Assembly (NCBI GenBank): GCA_963691715.1
Contig: OY829281.1
Location: forward strand, 2,790,001-2,854,000
DNA: 64,000 nucleotides
Direction of reading: 5' to 3'
Origin: HXMU1420-13 sp963691715
Lineage (GTDB): Bacteria; Bacteroidota; Rhodothermia; Balneolales; Balneolaceae
Shown here: in pieces, positions 43,451 through 52,499 of the stretch
How the letters are laid out: every line of letters begins with the position of its first letter
Position numbering within the stretch: position 1 is the stretch's first letter
Made by a program: the position numbers and the translations under genes
Notes under the pieces: model-generated
What the model was told of the DNA's origin: nothing
What the model saw: only the letters and a program-made list of their open reading frames with translations
The model's database searches: none

Positions 43451-44950
43451 TTGTATTCTTTAAAAAACATATCTCTTTTTCTTATTGGTTTAATTCTGTT
43501 TCTATCATGTGAAACAGCACCGACTGGAGAATTTGTCGAGAATAATCCACCTAATACTTTCTTAACGGTTGAACAGATTAATCGTGAAGGAGATTTTAGG
43601 TTATCTAGTCAGATTAATATTTCATGGTGGGGCACAGATAGTGATGGGTATATTGTAGGATATGAGTACGCCATTAATGATACGACTGAGAATGCATGGC
43701 AATTTACTACTAAAACAGATAGTACATTTATACTTCCCATAGAAGAAGGCTTAAGTGAAGATAATGTGCTTTTTAAGATTCGAGCCGTCGATGATGATGG
43801 AGCAATTGATACAGATGGTGCTCGATTAGTTTTTCCAATAATTAATACAGCACCAAGTGTATCATTAAATCAAAAAGAGCTACCTGTAGACACTATGTTT
43901 TCCATTGCCAGTTTTGGATGGACTATTAGCGATTTAGATGGTCTTGGTAATATTAGTAGAACTGAAATTGCGATAAATGATACTACAAATGAATGGATTG
44001 AGATTCCAATACCACAAAATGAGGATCGACTTTTTATAAGTCTAGAGTTTGATAACACAACGTTAGGCACTGTAGATGCGAATGTATTTCAAGGACGTAG
44101 CTTTTCAACCTTGCAGGGAACAACCATTCCGGGTATAAAAATCAATGAAAATAATACGTTTTATGTGCGTGTGATTGACAATGCTGGTGCTGTTAGTACC
44201 ACCGAATCAGTAACTTGGTTTATCAAGCAAAGCACTTCAAAAACACTTTTTATCAATGATTTCAGTGGATCTGCTACAGGGTCTGTCGCATCCTTTCATA
44301 AAGGATTGCTTGCTTATAGTGGTATCGAACCAGATCAGTGGATAATAAACGATGGAGAAGTATCTCAAGAAAAAGTGGCTTTATCCGAAGCTTTTCCAGC
44401 GGTAATCGATCCTACATTAAAGAAGACATTAGCTAAATGGGATCATATATATTGGGTCTCTAATGATATAGATCGTAATATTACCTACGCATTGGATATA
44501 GCTACTGAGTTTTTTGATAATGGCGGAACCATGTTTGTTAATATTCCTATGAAAGGAATTAGTCAAAATGATGAGATTTTTAACTTTTTACCAGTAGATT
44601 CAATTGGTGTACTATCGGGTATTCAAACAAATTTTTTATTAAATGCTAACACAATAGCTGATTCTCCAGATGGTATTGGTGGTCCTGAGCTTTCGATTAG
44701 TAACAGAATCGTTGGCAATTACCCATTAAAACCTTCATCAGGTGCGCAATTGTTGTATTCCACTGATTTTCTCGCTACAACACTTATTGGTTTTAATCAA
44801 GATTACAACGGTAATGAAGCGATTGCTATTGAAAATAATGAGCAAAATGTAATCTACTTTAGTGTAGATCTTCGGGACTTAAATGGAAATAATAACATCG
44901 AAGAAATGCTCAACCAAATACTTTTAGATAGACTAAATTTTGAACAATAG
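43451..44950 (+). CDS. Surface lipoprotein with Ig-like domains
   Basis: The 499-residue protein has a lipobox signal (hydrophobic LFLIGLILFLSC, Cys about 20). Two beta-sandwich domains follow; the first carries the phrase INISWWGTDSDGYIVGYEYAIND, common in Bacteroidota and Ignavibacteria surface proteins. A C-terminal Rossmann-like region (about 270-499: DHIYWVSNDIDRN; EFFDNGGTMFVNI) looks like a glutamine-amidotransferase or DUF-type fold. A TTG at 43451 is the only start near the signal peptide. The gene runs into the TonB receptor gene, whose ATG is five bases after its stop. Confidence 0.75.
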   Translation: MYSLKNISLFLIGLILFLSCETAPTGEFVENNPPNTFLTVEQINREGDFRLSSQINISWWGTDSDGYIVGYEYAINDTTENAWQFTTKTDSTFILPIEEGLSEDNVLFKIRAVDDDGAIDTDGARLVFPIINTAPSVSLNQKELPVDTMFSIASFGWTISDLDGLGNISRTEIAINDTTNEWIEIPIPQNEDRLFISLEFDNTTLGTVDANVFQGRSFSTLQGTTIPGIKINENNTFYVRVIDNAGAVSTTESVTWFIKQSTSKTLFINDFSGSATGSVASFHKGLLAYSGIEPDQWIINDGEVSQEKVALSEAFPAVIDPTLKKTLAKWDHIYWVSNDIDRNITYALDIATEFFDNGGTMFVNIPMKGISQNDEIFNFLPVDSIGVLSGIQTNFLLNANTIADSPDGIGGPELSISNRIVGNYPLKPSSGAQLLYSTDFLATTLIGFNQDYNGNEAIAIENNEQNVIYFSVDLRDLNGNNNIEEMLNQILLDRLNFEQ

Positions 44951-44954
44951 CATC

Positions 44955-47933
44955 ATGAAAAAAACGCTTTACATTTGCTCCTTTTTCTTTTTTTGGTTGA
45001 TTAACCTCGATGCTGTAGCTCAACGTGCAGGTACAGGTACTATTAGCGGAGTAATCACAGAGTCTGGTATAAATGAGCCGTTGCCAACGGTAAGTGTAAG
45101 AATAATTGGATCAAATTTAGGAGCTGCAACCGACTTAGATGGGAAGTATACGATTCGTAATATTAGACCAGGCGAGTACACTATCGAAATATCATTTTTA
45201 GGTTTTAAAAGAGTTCAGGTTACAGGAATTCGTGTGGTAGAAGGAGAAACCACAGAAGTAAATCAGGCGCTAGAAGAAGAGGTTTATGAATCTGATCAGG
45301 AGGTAGTGGTAATTGGTGAGGCACCCATCTTTGACGTGGAAAAATCAAATACTTCAGTTACTATCTCGAAAAAGGATTTAGAGGCAGCTCCAATACAGAA
45401 GGTGGAAGACGCTGTTTCTCTTCAATCAGGAGTTGTGAAAGACCCTACTGGTCTGTACATAAAAGGCGGTAGAGCCTATGAAACTGGGTTTGTAGTTGAT
45501 GGGGTATCTGCCCAAGACCCATTAGCTGGAACTGGGTTTGGTTTAGATTTAGGATCGAATTCGTTTTCTAATGTTGAAGTTATTACAGGTGGTGTTGGAG
45601 CGGAATATGGTGATGTGACTTCAGGTGTTGTGGCTGTACAAACTCAAAATGGTGGGGATCGCTATGAAGGTACTTTCACTCACAAAAGGGATAATGTTGG
45701 CTCTAATGTAATGAGCAATCAAGCGAATTTTTTCGAGGATATTTATGAATTAAATCTTGGAGGCCCAAGCATACTTTCTGAAAAATTACTTCCAGCATTG
45801 GGGATTGATTTGCCTGGAAAAATGACGTTCTTCTTGACGGGACAAGTTGGCTTAACTGATGGGTATACAAAAATTTCAGCAAATCAAATTAATTCTTCAA
45901 TTGTAGGGAGTGAATTCTGGTCACCTAGACAAGGTAATCGTTGGAATGGTATGCTTAAATTGAATTATAATGTTCGCCCTGGGTTGAGAATCCAAGCGGC
46001 ATATAATAGATCTCTTACGATTAATCAGAATACAAGAATGTTGCAAATAACCGGCGCTGATACACAAATTCGCCCGGGGTTCCAGTTTGCTTTTTCAAAT
46101 GGGTTTCTAGACAATGCAAATACATATACTCACGACAGTAATCTATCGTATATAAAGTGGACTCAAACGATCAATGAAAGCTCCTTTTACGATGTTCAAT
46201 TTAGTAGATTATTTACAAGATTAAGAGCTGATGCAAATGGTAGAGATTGGAGACCAGATAACGTTGATAGTGAATTTGACCCAGAGAGCATAGTCATTAC
46301 ACCAGCGGAAGAATTTCAAGGAACCGATGATTTTACTTATGTATTAGCAGGTCCTGGATATTTTAATAATGGTGGAATTGCTCGATTGTGGCATGATCAT
46401 TTTGCAGAAGAGCTTACTTTTAAATCTACCTATACGAAATTTTTTGGGGAACGAGTAAACCAAGTTGTAATTGGTTTTGAAGCAAAATTTAATGACTATC
46501 AATGGATAGACATCACGAGACCTTGGATTGGAGCCCCTATTCAAATAGGACTAGATGATAACGGAAATCCAGTTTTTTCTCAGACAAATCGAGTTGGAGA
46601 AACCTTTGATGCTTGGAGGGTAAAACCAAAAAGAGGGGCATTATTCATAACGGATAAAGTGCGTTATAATGGATTAATCGCAAATATTGGTGCTCGTATT
46701 GAGTATTGGGCACCAGGTAGCTATGTTGACAATGCCGTTGAAGATGCATTGGATGAAAATAAAACTTCAACTATACCTGATTTTATTGCACAGGACTATC
46801 AAGATAAATCAACGGAGATTTTTGGACTTCGTTATAAATTTAGGTTCCTTCCTAAAGTAAATGTCTCTTTTCCAGTAAAGGATAATCAAGTTCTGTTCTT
46901 TAATTATGGCCATTCAGCTCGTGTACCTCATCCTACTTTTATATATGCGGGATTAGATCCATTCTACCAAGACCAATCAGATCTACCAGATTTGGGGAAC
47001 CCTAATTTAGATCCAGAGATTGATATATCTTATGAAATTGGCTTAAGAAACCAAATCTCTGCCAACGATGCATTTAACATTTCTGCTTTTTGGCGAGATA
47101 AATATGATTTTGTTACTTCTCAATTGATTCGTGTTCAAGATGTTGATGGTCGTGACGTAACAAAAGCTTTCAGAATTAATGGCGACTATGCGCGAGCGAG
47201 TGGAATCGAGATGTCTTACATAAAAAGATATAAAGATTTATTGCGCGGACAATTATCCTTTACTTATTCAAGAGCTGAAGGTCTGAGTTCAACTAATGAT
47301 GATAATTTGAATAGTATCAATGCACGGCAGAATATTGGTGCTAATGTGGAAACCCCATTGGCTTGGGATCGTCCTTTTGATATAAAAGGAAACGTTACTT
47401 TTACATATGATAGAGCAAATCCATTATTTGATCTTGGTGTATTAAATGATTTCCAAATCTTTTTATCTGCTGTATGGAGAAGTGGAACTAGGTATACACC
47501 AACGGAATTGGTTGGGTACCAGAGAAATCCGGTTACAGGTGTTGAAGATTGGCGACCTATTTATGAAAGAGTCGAAGATCCAGCAAAACGATTTAGTAAA
47601 ATTGGCCCTTCTTGGTTTACAATGGACTTTAATTTAAGAAAGTGGTTTGAAATAAATGGAGTTCGTATTTCAACCTTTGTTGAAATAACAAATATTCTAA
47701 ATAACAGAAGTTCAGTGATTGTAAATCCAGTGACTGGAAAAGGTTATAAAAAATATCCTCTTGATACAGCTAGCTTAATCGCACTGAGAGACGATCGTAG
47801 TTATGATGTACCGAGTAATGTTCGTGATCCTAGATACATAGATCCTACCGATAATAATTTGCCAGCGTATGATAATCCTGCTAACTATATCGAGCAGAGA
47901 CATATCATGTTTGGTTTATCCGTACGTTTTTAA
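44955..47933 (+). CDS. TonB-dependent outer-membrane receptor with N-terminal CarboxypepD_reg-like domain
   Basis: The 992-residue protein begins with a signal peptide (about 1-22, ending AVAQ). A transthyretin-like carboxypeptidase-regulatory domain follows (about 28-110: GTISGVITESGINEPLPTVSV). The plug comes next (VTISKKDLEAAPIQKVEDAV; IKGGRAYETGFVVDGV; VEVITGGVGAEYGDV), then the 22-strand barrel ending in IMFGLSVRF. It imports a large ligand with energy from TonB-ExbBD. No SusD partner is present, so this is not a standard Sus locus. The start ATG at 44955 is chosen because an upstream ATG at 44940 lies inside the preceding gene and lacks signal-peptide character. Confidence 0.93.
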   Translation: MKKTLYICSFFFFWLINLDAVAQRAGTGTISGVITESGINEPLPTVSVRIIGSNLGAATDLDGKYTIRNIRPGEYTIEISFLGFKRVQVTGIRVVEGETTEVNQALEEEVYESDQEVVVIGEAPIFDVEKSNTSVTISKKDLEAAPIQKVEDAVSLQSGVVKDPTGLYIKGGRAYETGFVVDGVSAQDPLAGTGFGLDLGSNSFSNVEVITGGVGAEYGDVTSGVVAVQTQNGGDRYEGTFTHKRDNVGSNVMSNQANFFEDIYELNLGGPSILSEKLLPALGIDLPGKMTFFLTGQVGLTDGYTKISANQINSSIVGSEFWSPRQGNRWNGMLKLNYNVRPGLRIQAAYNRSLTINQNTRMLQITGADTQIRPGFQFAFSNGFLDNANTYTHDSNLSYIKWTQTINESSFYDVQFSRLFTRLRADANGRDWRPDNVDSEFDPESIVITPAEEFQGTDDFTYVLAGPGYFNNGGIARLWHDHFAEELTFKSTYTKFFGERVNQVVIGFEAKFNDYQWIDITRPWIGAPIQIGLDDNGNPVFSQTNRVGETFDAWRVKPKRGALFITDKVRYNGLIANIGARIEYWAPGSYVDNAVEDALDENKTSTIPDFIAQDYQDKSTEIFGLRYKFRFLPKVNVSFPVKDNQVLFFNYGHSARVPHPTFIYAGLDPFYQDQSDLPDLGNPNLDPEIDISYEIGLRNQISANDAFNISAFWRDKYDFVTSQLIRVQDVDGRDVTKAFRINGDYARASGIEMSYIKRYKDLLRGQLSFTYSRAEGLSSTNDDNLNSINARQNIGANVETPLAWDRPFDIKGNVTFTYDRANPLFDLGVLNDFQIFLSAVWRSGTRYTPTELVGYQRNPVTGVEDWRPIYERVEDPAKRFSKIGPSWFTMDFNLRKWFEINGVRISTFVEITNILNNRSSVIVNPVTGKGYKKYPLDTASLIALRDDRSYDVPSNVRDPRYIDPTDNNLPAYDNPANYIEQRHIMFGLSVRF

Positions 47934-48922
47934 TGAGAAATATCAAATACATATTAACGCCAATTATTCTGCTAATTTTAGGCACATCATCTTATGCACA
48001 AGGAGATTATGGTGAGGATCGAGCTGGTACAGAAGGATTTCAATTCACCAAAATTGCTGTTGATCCTCGAAGTGCATCGATGGGTAATTCTAACATGGCT
48101 GATGCTCAAGATGCTTCAAGTTTATACTGGAATCCAGCACTTTCTGCCCGATTAGAGGGAATAAATCTTATAGTAAGCCATACCGAATATTTTGCTGGTA
48201 TCTCACAGAACTATATTGGTATAGTACAGCAAGTGGGTTCATTTGCGATCGGAGGTTCTCTACAATATTTAGGGTCTGGAGATATTACAGAAACCACTGA
48301 ATTTCAACCATTTGGAACGGGTAGAACATTCAGTACTCATCATATATCTACGGGTGTAAGTGCGTCACATAAAGTAACAGATTTATTTAGTTACGGAATT
48401 ACGGTTAAGTTTTTAATGGAAAAAATCGAAGAAATACAATACACTAGTGGAGCAATTGATTTTGGCTTTTCTTATTTAGTCGGTGATACTGGGCTTCGAT
48501 TTGCAGTCGGTATAAATAATTTTGGGTTAGATGCCGCGCCAAGTGGAACATCGACCAGAAACACCCTAGATGGAATTATTGAAGTAGAGCCAGAAGAGCA
48601 ACAATCATTACCAACTAGATTTCTAATTGGTGCAGCATTCGATGTGATAGACAAAGATGAATCATCGCTTGTAGTAACGGCACAAATAACTAATCCAAGT
48701 GATAATGCTGAGCAATTTAATGTTGGTGCAGAATATGGTTTTATGAACCAATTCTATATTCGAACAGGCTATGAATTTGGAGTTAAAGAAAGGAAAATTC
48801 CAAGTCTGGGAGCGGGAGTTGAACTCCCACTAATTAATCGAGTTATAAGAGCTGATTATTCTTATTCCCTGTATGAAAGATTAGGAGAGATCCATAGAAT
48901 AGCAATAAGTGTGTCATTATGA
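47933..48922 (+). CDS. PorV/PorQ-family outer-membrane protein
   Basis: The 329-residue protein has a signal peptide (about 1-22, ending SYAQ) and the family opening GFQFTKIAVDPRSASMGNSNMADAQDASSLYWNPA, seen here in two parts. A FadL-like barrel follows. PorV is the shuttle that moves T9SS cargo off the translocon; other family members are T9SS accessory proteins or orphan barrels. Its ATG overlaps the receptor's stop codon (TAATG), so the two are coupled. This pairing suggests a locus-specific shuttle or a companion barrel of the TonB receptor. Confidence 0.88.
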   Translation: MRNIKYILTPIILLILGTSSYAQGDYGEDRAGTEGFQFTKIAVDPRSASMGNSNMADAQDASSLYWNPALSARLEGINLIVSHTEYFAGISQNYIGIVQQVGSFAIGGSLQYLGSGDITETTEFQPFGTGRTFSTHHISTGVSASHKVTDLFSYGITVKFLMEKIEEIQYTSGAIDFGFSYLVGDTGLRFAVGINNFGLDAAPSGTSTRNTLDGIIEVEPEEQQSLPTRFLIGAAFDVIDKDESSLVVTAQITNPSDNAEQFNVGAEYGFMNQFYIRTGYEFGVKERKIPSLGAGVELPLINRVIRADYSYSLYERLGEIHRIAISVSL

Positions 48923-50208
48923 TGAAAAGAGTATTTAGTATTTCATGGTATTTAATTATAGTTCTCTTGATTGGTTCATGTGATCAAATTTTTAACTCAA
49001 AGAATAATGATGACACCAAAGAAATTTTTGATGAAGGTCGAATTAATCCAACACTCGAAAAATTAGATGGATATGCCCCTGTTCAACCATTTTGGAGTGG
49101 ATTCGACGCTCCAGAAGATGTACATATTGGGTTTGATGAGTTTGTGTATGTAACTGATGCAAATGGTTTGCATTTACTTGATAGAGGCGATTTATCACCT
49201 CGTATCACAATATCTTTAGACGGAGCAACTGCGGTAACGCAAGATAGATTATTGAATGTGTATGTATCAGCGCGAATTGATACTATCATTGAATCTATCG
49301 ATCCAACGATTACATGGAATTTACCAGCTATATTTAAAATAAAAAACATGAATGGTGCAGGTCCACTAACGTATGTTGATACTTTAATTTTTCCATTTGA
49401 TGATGCCAGTTTAAGTACATCTGCAGCACAAAACGCTCGCTTAAACAGAAATTCTTCTATCAATTATGAGCGAGTTGAGATCACTGGATTAAGTATTCTT
49501 GGTGATAATACATTATATGTAACCCGAAAAGGCCCATTCAATGAAACAACTCAAGTTGCAGCACCAGATAATACTGTGCTCGAGTTTTCGCGAATTAGAG
49601 AGAATGGTGTTTTAACTAGTAAAATGATCAATGTCCGCCAAATTAGAACATTAAATCCTGCGATTCCTTCTCTGAGAAGTGGTATAGGGTTAAGTGCGAT
49701 TTCTTCCTTTGTTGCTTCCCCTCAGCGAGATTCATTCACCGACGACCGTAGTTTTCTTATTGCCCAAGCAGATCAAAATGTAGACATACCATTCAGAGTA
49801 CTTTGGATCAATGCCGTTGAGACTGTAGACGGTTTGGTTTTTCAGCAAAATTCCTCGTTATTGGCACAAGACACTACACAGGCAGATGGCTTTCTTTACG
49901 ATCCTAATAAATTTATTAAGCCTGTAGATATTGCATATACGGCAGATGATGACAGTTATATTTTTGTAATTGATCAAGAATTGAACAAATTATTTCAATT
50001 CCAAATAAATGGGCAAGAAGGGGTTCCACCGCCAGCCGGTGCAGAAGACCAAACAAGGCAAATATTAGTCTCATTTGGGGAATTTGGAGCAGGTCCTAAA
50101 CAGTTTAATCAACCTAGCGGTGTAGCTTATTTCGATCGAGTGGTATATGTTGCTGATAAGGGTAATAATAGAATTTCCAGGTTTAAACTAACTTCTGACT
50201 TCGAGTAA
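48919..50208 (+). CDS. NHL/beta-propeller-type lipoprotein
   Basis: The 429-residue protein has a lipobox (LLIGSC, Cys about 21) and blades of an NHL-like propeller. The clearest parts are FDAPEDVHIGFDEFVYVTDANGLHLLD and the C-terminal FNQPSGVAYFDRVVYVADKGNNRISRFKL, seen in separated pieces. NHL propellers usually bind proteins or sugars. Its first codon overlaps the PorV-like gene by four bases (ATGA). It is the last gene of the receptor-PorV-lipoprotein unit. Two adjacent ATG codons at its start make the exact first residue uncertain by one. Confidence 0.82.
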   Translation: MMKRVFSISWYLIIVLLIGSCDQIFNSKNNDDTKEIFDEGRINPTLEKLDGYAPVQPFWSGFDAPEDVHIGFDEFVYVTDANGLHLLDRGDLSPRITISLDGATAVTQDRLLNVYVSARIDTIIESIDPTITWNLPAIFKIKNMNGAGPLTYVDTLIFPFDDASLSTSAAQNARLNRNSSINYERVEITGLSILGDNTLYVTRKGPFNETTQVAAPDNTVLEFSRIRENGVLTSKMINVRQIRTLNPAIPSLRSGIGLSAISSFVASPQRDSFTDDRSFLIAQADQNVDIPFRVLWINAVETVDGLVFQQNSSLLAQDTTQADGFLYDPNKFIKPVDIAYTADDDSYIFVIDQELNKLFQFQINGQEGVPPPAGAEDQTRQILVSFGEFGAGPKQFNQPSGVAYFDRVVYVADKGNNRISRFKLTSDFE

Positions 50209-50366
50209 TTATTTTTTTGGATAAGAGAATTTTTATCATATTTAATTTTAAAGGATCATAAACCATTTATGCACGTAATTAAGGAGTAATTTGGATTGAA
50301 TCTAATCCTATTCAGGTAGATATTCGTTCTTTTAAAACTCATTCCAAAAAAACACTCCAAAGCATC

Positions 50367-50702
50367 ATGCCTTACGTCGTAACCGAACCATGTATCCAAT
50401 GTAAATACACGAATTGCGCAGCTGTGTGCCCTGTAGACGCTTTTCGTGAAGGGCCAAATTTTCTGGTCATTGATCCTAACGAATGTATCGATTGCGATGC
50501 ATGCGTATCAGAATGCCCCGTTGAAGCTATTTACCCTGATGATGAGGTGCCAGATAAATGGGAAAGCTTTATTGATCTGAACGAGCGTTTAGCAGAAGCA
50601 TGGGAAGATCAAATTATAAATGAAACCAAAGATGCTCTTCCCAATGCAGATGAATACGCTACAAAAGAAGAAAAATTAGGCGACCTTATCGAAGAATGGT
50701 AA
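50367..50702 (+). CDS. fdxA: Seven-iron ferredoxin (FdxA type)
   Basis: The 111-residue protein carries both cluster sites: CIQCKYTNCAAVCPVD near residue 9 and CIDCDACVSECPVEAI near 41. The pattern matches FdxA ferredoxins with one [3Fe-4S] and one [4Fe-4S] cluster, small electron carriers. The C-terminal 50 residues are acidic and helical, as in the family. It is transcribed alone or with folP, 91 bases downstream. Confidence 0.92.
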   Translation: MPYVVTEPCIQCKYTNCAAVCPVDAFREGPNFLVIDPNECIDCDACVSECPVEAIYPDDEVPDKWESFIDLNERLAEAWEDQIINETKDALPNADEYATKEEKLGDLIEEW

Positions 50703-50793
50703 CTATCGTCTCATTTTTTATGTAGTTTGAGCATAATTTTTAACTACTCAATTCTTAATCAGCTTAGATTCTAACATATCCAAACCCATAATC

Positions 50794-51576
50794 ATGGGTA
50801 TATTGAATGTTACACCAGATTCATTTAGTGATGGTGGTAAGTATCAAATTGTCTCAAAAGCTATGGATCGGATACACCATATGATTACACATGGTGCAAC
50901 GATCATAGATATCGGAGGAGAATCAACTCGACCAAATGCAGATCCTGTTTCAATTGAGGAAGAATTAAGACGAGTAATTCCTATTTTAGAAGAAGCGAAG
51001 AAACATTTTTCGGATACATTTTACTCAATCGATACAACAAAATTCGAAGTAGCCAAGCAAGCGCTTGATTTAGGGGTTCACATAGTTAATGATGTAAGCG
51101 GATTGAATAAAGAGCCACTGCTTGCAAAATTATGTGCTGAATATGATGCTACCTATGTATTAATGCATAGTCAAGGTAATCCAAAAACTATGCAGCAGAA
51201 TCCAACATACCAACAAGTGATTAATGAAGTTGACTCTTTTTTTGATCAGAAAATTCAGGTACTCAGAGAGGAAGGGGTGAAGAAAATTATTCTAGATCCC
51301 GGTATAGGCTTCGGAAAAAAGTTGGAACATAATTTAAAATTGATAGCTCAACTTGACACTTTCACAAAAAAACCGTTCCCTATCTTAGTTGGAGCTTCTA
51401 GAAAATCTATGATTGGACAAATATTAAGTAATTGTCCTCCTGAAAAAAGAGTTACTGGAACCATTGCAGTTCATTATCATGCATTGATGAAGGGAGCAAA
51501 AATTTTGCGGGTCCATGATATAAAGGAAGCCAACGAATCTATTCGTATATTTAACGCGATTCAATCTCAAGCTTAA
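50794..51576 (+). CDS. folP: Dihydropteroate synthase
   Basis: FolP joins p-aminobenzoate to dihydropterin pyrophosphate in folate synthesis and is the sulfonamide target. The 260-residue protein opens directly with MGILNVTPDSFSDGG and carries GATIIDIGGESTRP, VNDVSGL, LMHSQGNPKTMQ, LDPGIGFGKK, GASRKSMIG and the final RVHDIKE block. The first ATG lies inside the conserved opening. Upstream codons read KPII in frame, which also fits the family, so translation may begin earlier at a non-AUG codon. No ATG, GTG or TTG is available before it. It is followed by cdaA after 11 bases. Confidence 0.94.
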   Translation: MGILNVTPDSFSDGGKYQIVSKAMDRIHHMITHGATIIDIGGESTRPNADPVSIEEELRRVIPILEEAKKHFSDTFYSIDTTKFEVAKQALDLGVHIVNDVSGLNKEPLLAKLCAEYDATYVLMHSQGNPKTMQQNPTYQQVINEVDSFFDQKIQVLREEGVKKIILDPGIGFGKKLEHNLKLIAQLDTFTKKPFPILVGASRKSMIGQILSNCPPEKRVTGTIAVHYHALMKGAKILRVHDIKEANESIRIFNAIQSQA

Positions 51577-51587
51577 ATTTTTTTATA

Positions 51588-52403
51588 GTGATCCCAATAG
51601 GTTTTCTCGATTTCGGAGTTATGGATTTCGTAGAAACGCTACTCATTGCTAGCGTTTTGGTTTACCTATATCGGTGGATTCGTGGAACGTTTGCAATTCA
51701 AGTTGGCATTGGTATCATTCTCTTAGTAATAATCAATCTTGGGATTAGAGTGTTAGGTTTTAATACCATCGATTTTATATTATCTGGTATTTTGGATGTG
51801 GGGATTCTAGCTGTCTTCATTATTTTTCAACCAGAAATTAGAAAACTACTTTACCGTTTAGGACAAAACACCAATTTAGATCGATTTTTTGCAAGAGATT
51901 ATTCTGATGAAATGATTGATGAGGTCATTGAAGCTGTAAAAGTACTGTCTAAGGAAAAGATAGGTGCTCTTATAGTATTTGCTCGTTCCTCTGCTCTACA
52001 GGACATAATTGATAATGGAGTTAGCATTGATTCTAAAATCAAAAAAGAAATGATTCTAACCATTTTTCAAAAAGATACCCCCCTTCATGATGGAGCCTTA
52101 ATTATTCGAAACGATCGAATTGTAGCAGCCAGTGCATATCTACCAATCTCACAAAATCCCAATATTTCACATTCTTTTGGAACACGACATCGAGCTGCTG
52201 TTGGAGTAAGTGAAACAAATAACGTATTCGTTTTAGTTGTTTCTGAAGAGACCGGAAGAATATCTGTTTCGAAAAATGGGTCTCTTACCTCCGGACTATC
52301 TATCCAGAAGTTACGTGCAGAAATGGAAGATACCTTTAGCGTTGAAAAATTTGATAAACAAGTTGGGTTTGGGGCTTCTCAAACAGAATTGAATTTGAAA
52401 TAA
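51588..52403 (+). CDS. cdaA: Diadenylate cyclase CdaA
   Basis: CdaA makes the second messenger c-di-AMP from two ATP, controlling potassium and osmotic balance and cell-wall state. The 271-residue protein has three N-terminal membrane spans (about 12-82) and the DAC domain with DGA (168-170) and RHR (200-202), both intact. The GTG at 51588 is preferred because its first residues (IGFLDFGVMDFVETLL) match the N-terminus of Bacteroidota homologues as I recall them. It lies 11 bases after folP. No YbbR-type regulator gene follows. Confidence 0.94.
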   Translation: MIPIGFLDFGVMDFVETLLIASVLVYLYRWIRGTFAIQVGIGIILLVIINLGIRVLGFNTIDFILSGILDVGILAVFIIFQPEIRKLLYRLGQNTNLDRFFARDYSDEMIDEVIEAVKVLSKEKIGALIVFARSSALQDIIDNGVSIDSKIKKEMILTIFQKDTPLHDGALIIRNDRIVAASAYLPISQNPNISHSFGTRHRAAVGVSETNNVFVLVVSEETGRISVSKNGSLTSGLSIQKLRAEMEDTFSVEKFDKQVGFGASQTELNLK

Positions 52404-52499
52404 TATTCTTTCAAATTCAAAATGTAGTTTCTATTCATTTCATTTAAAAATCGTACCTTAAGAGTCAGAAAACCGTTTCCATGAATGAAATAATGCATT

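Noticed and set aside
38009..50208. Polysaccharide utilisation locus (SusCD type)
   Set aside because: There is a SusC-like receptor but no SusD and no glycoside hydrolase in the locus.
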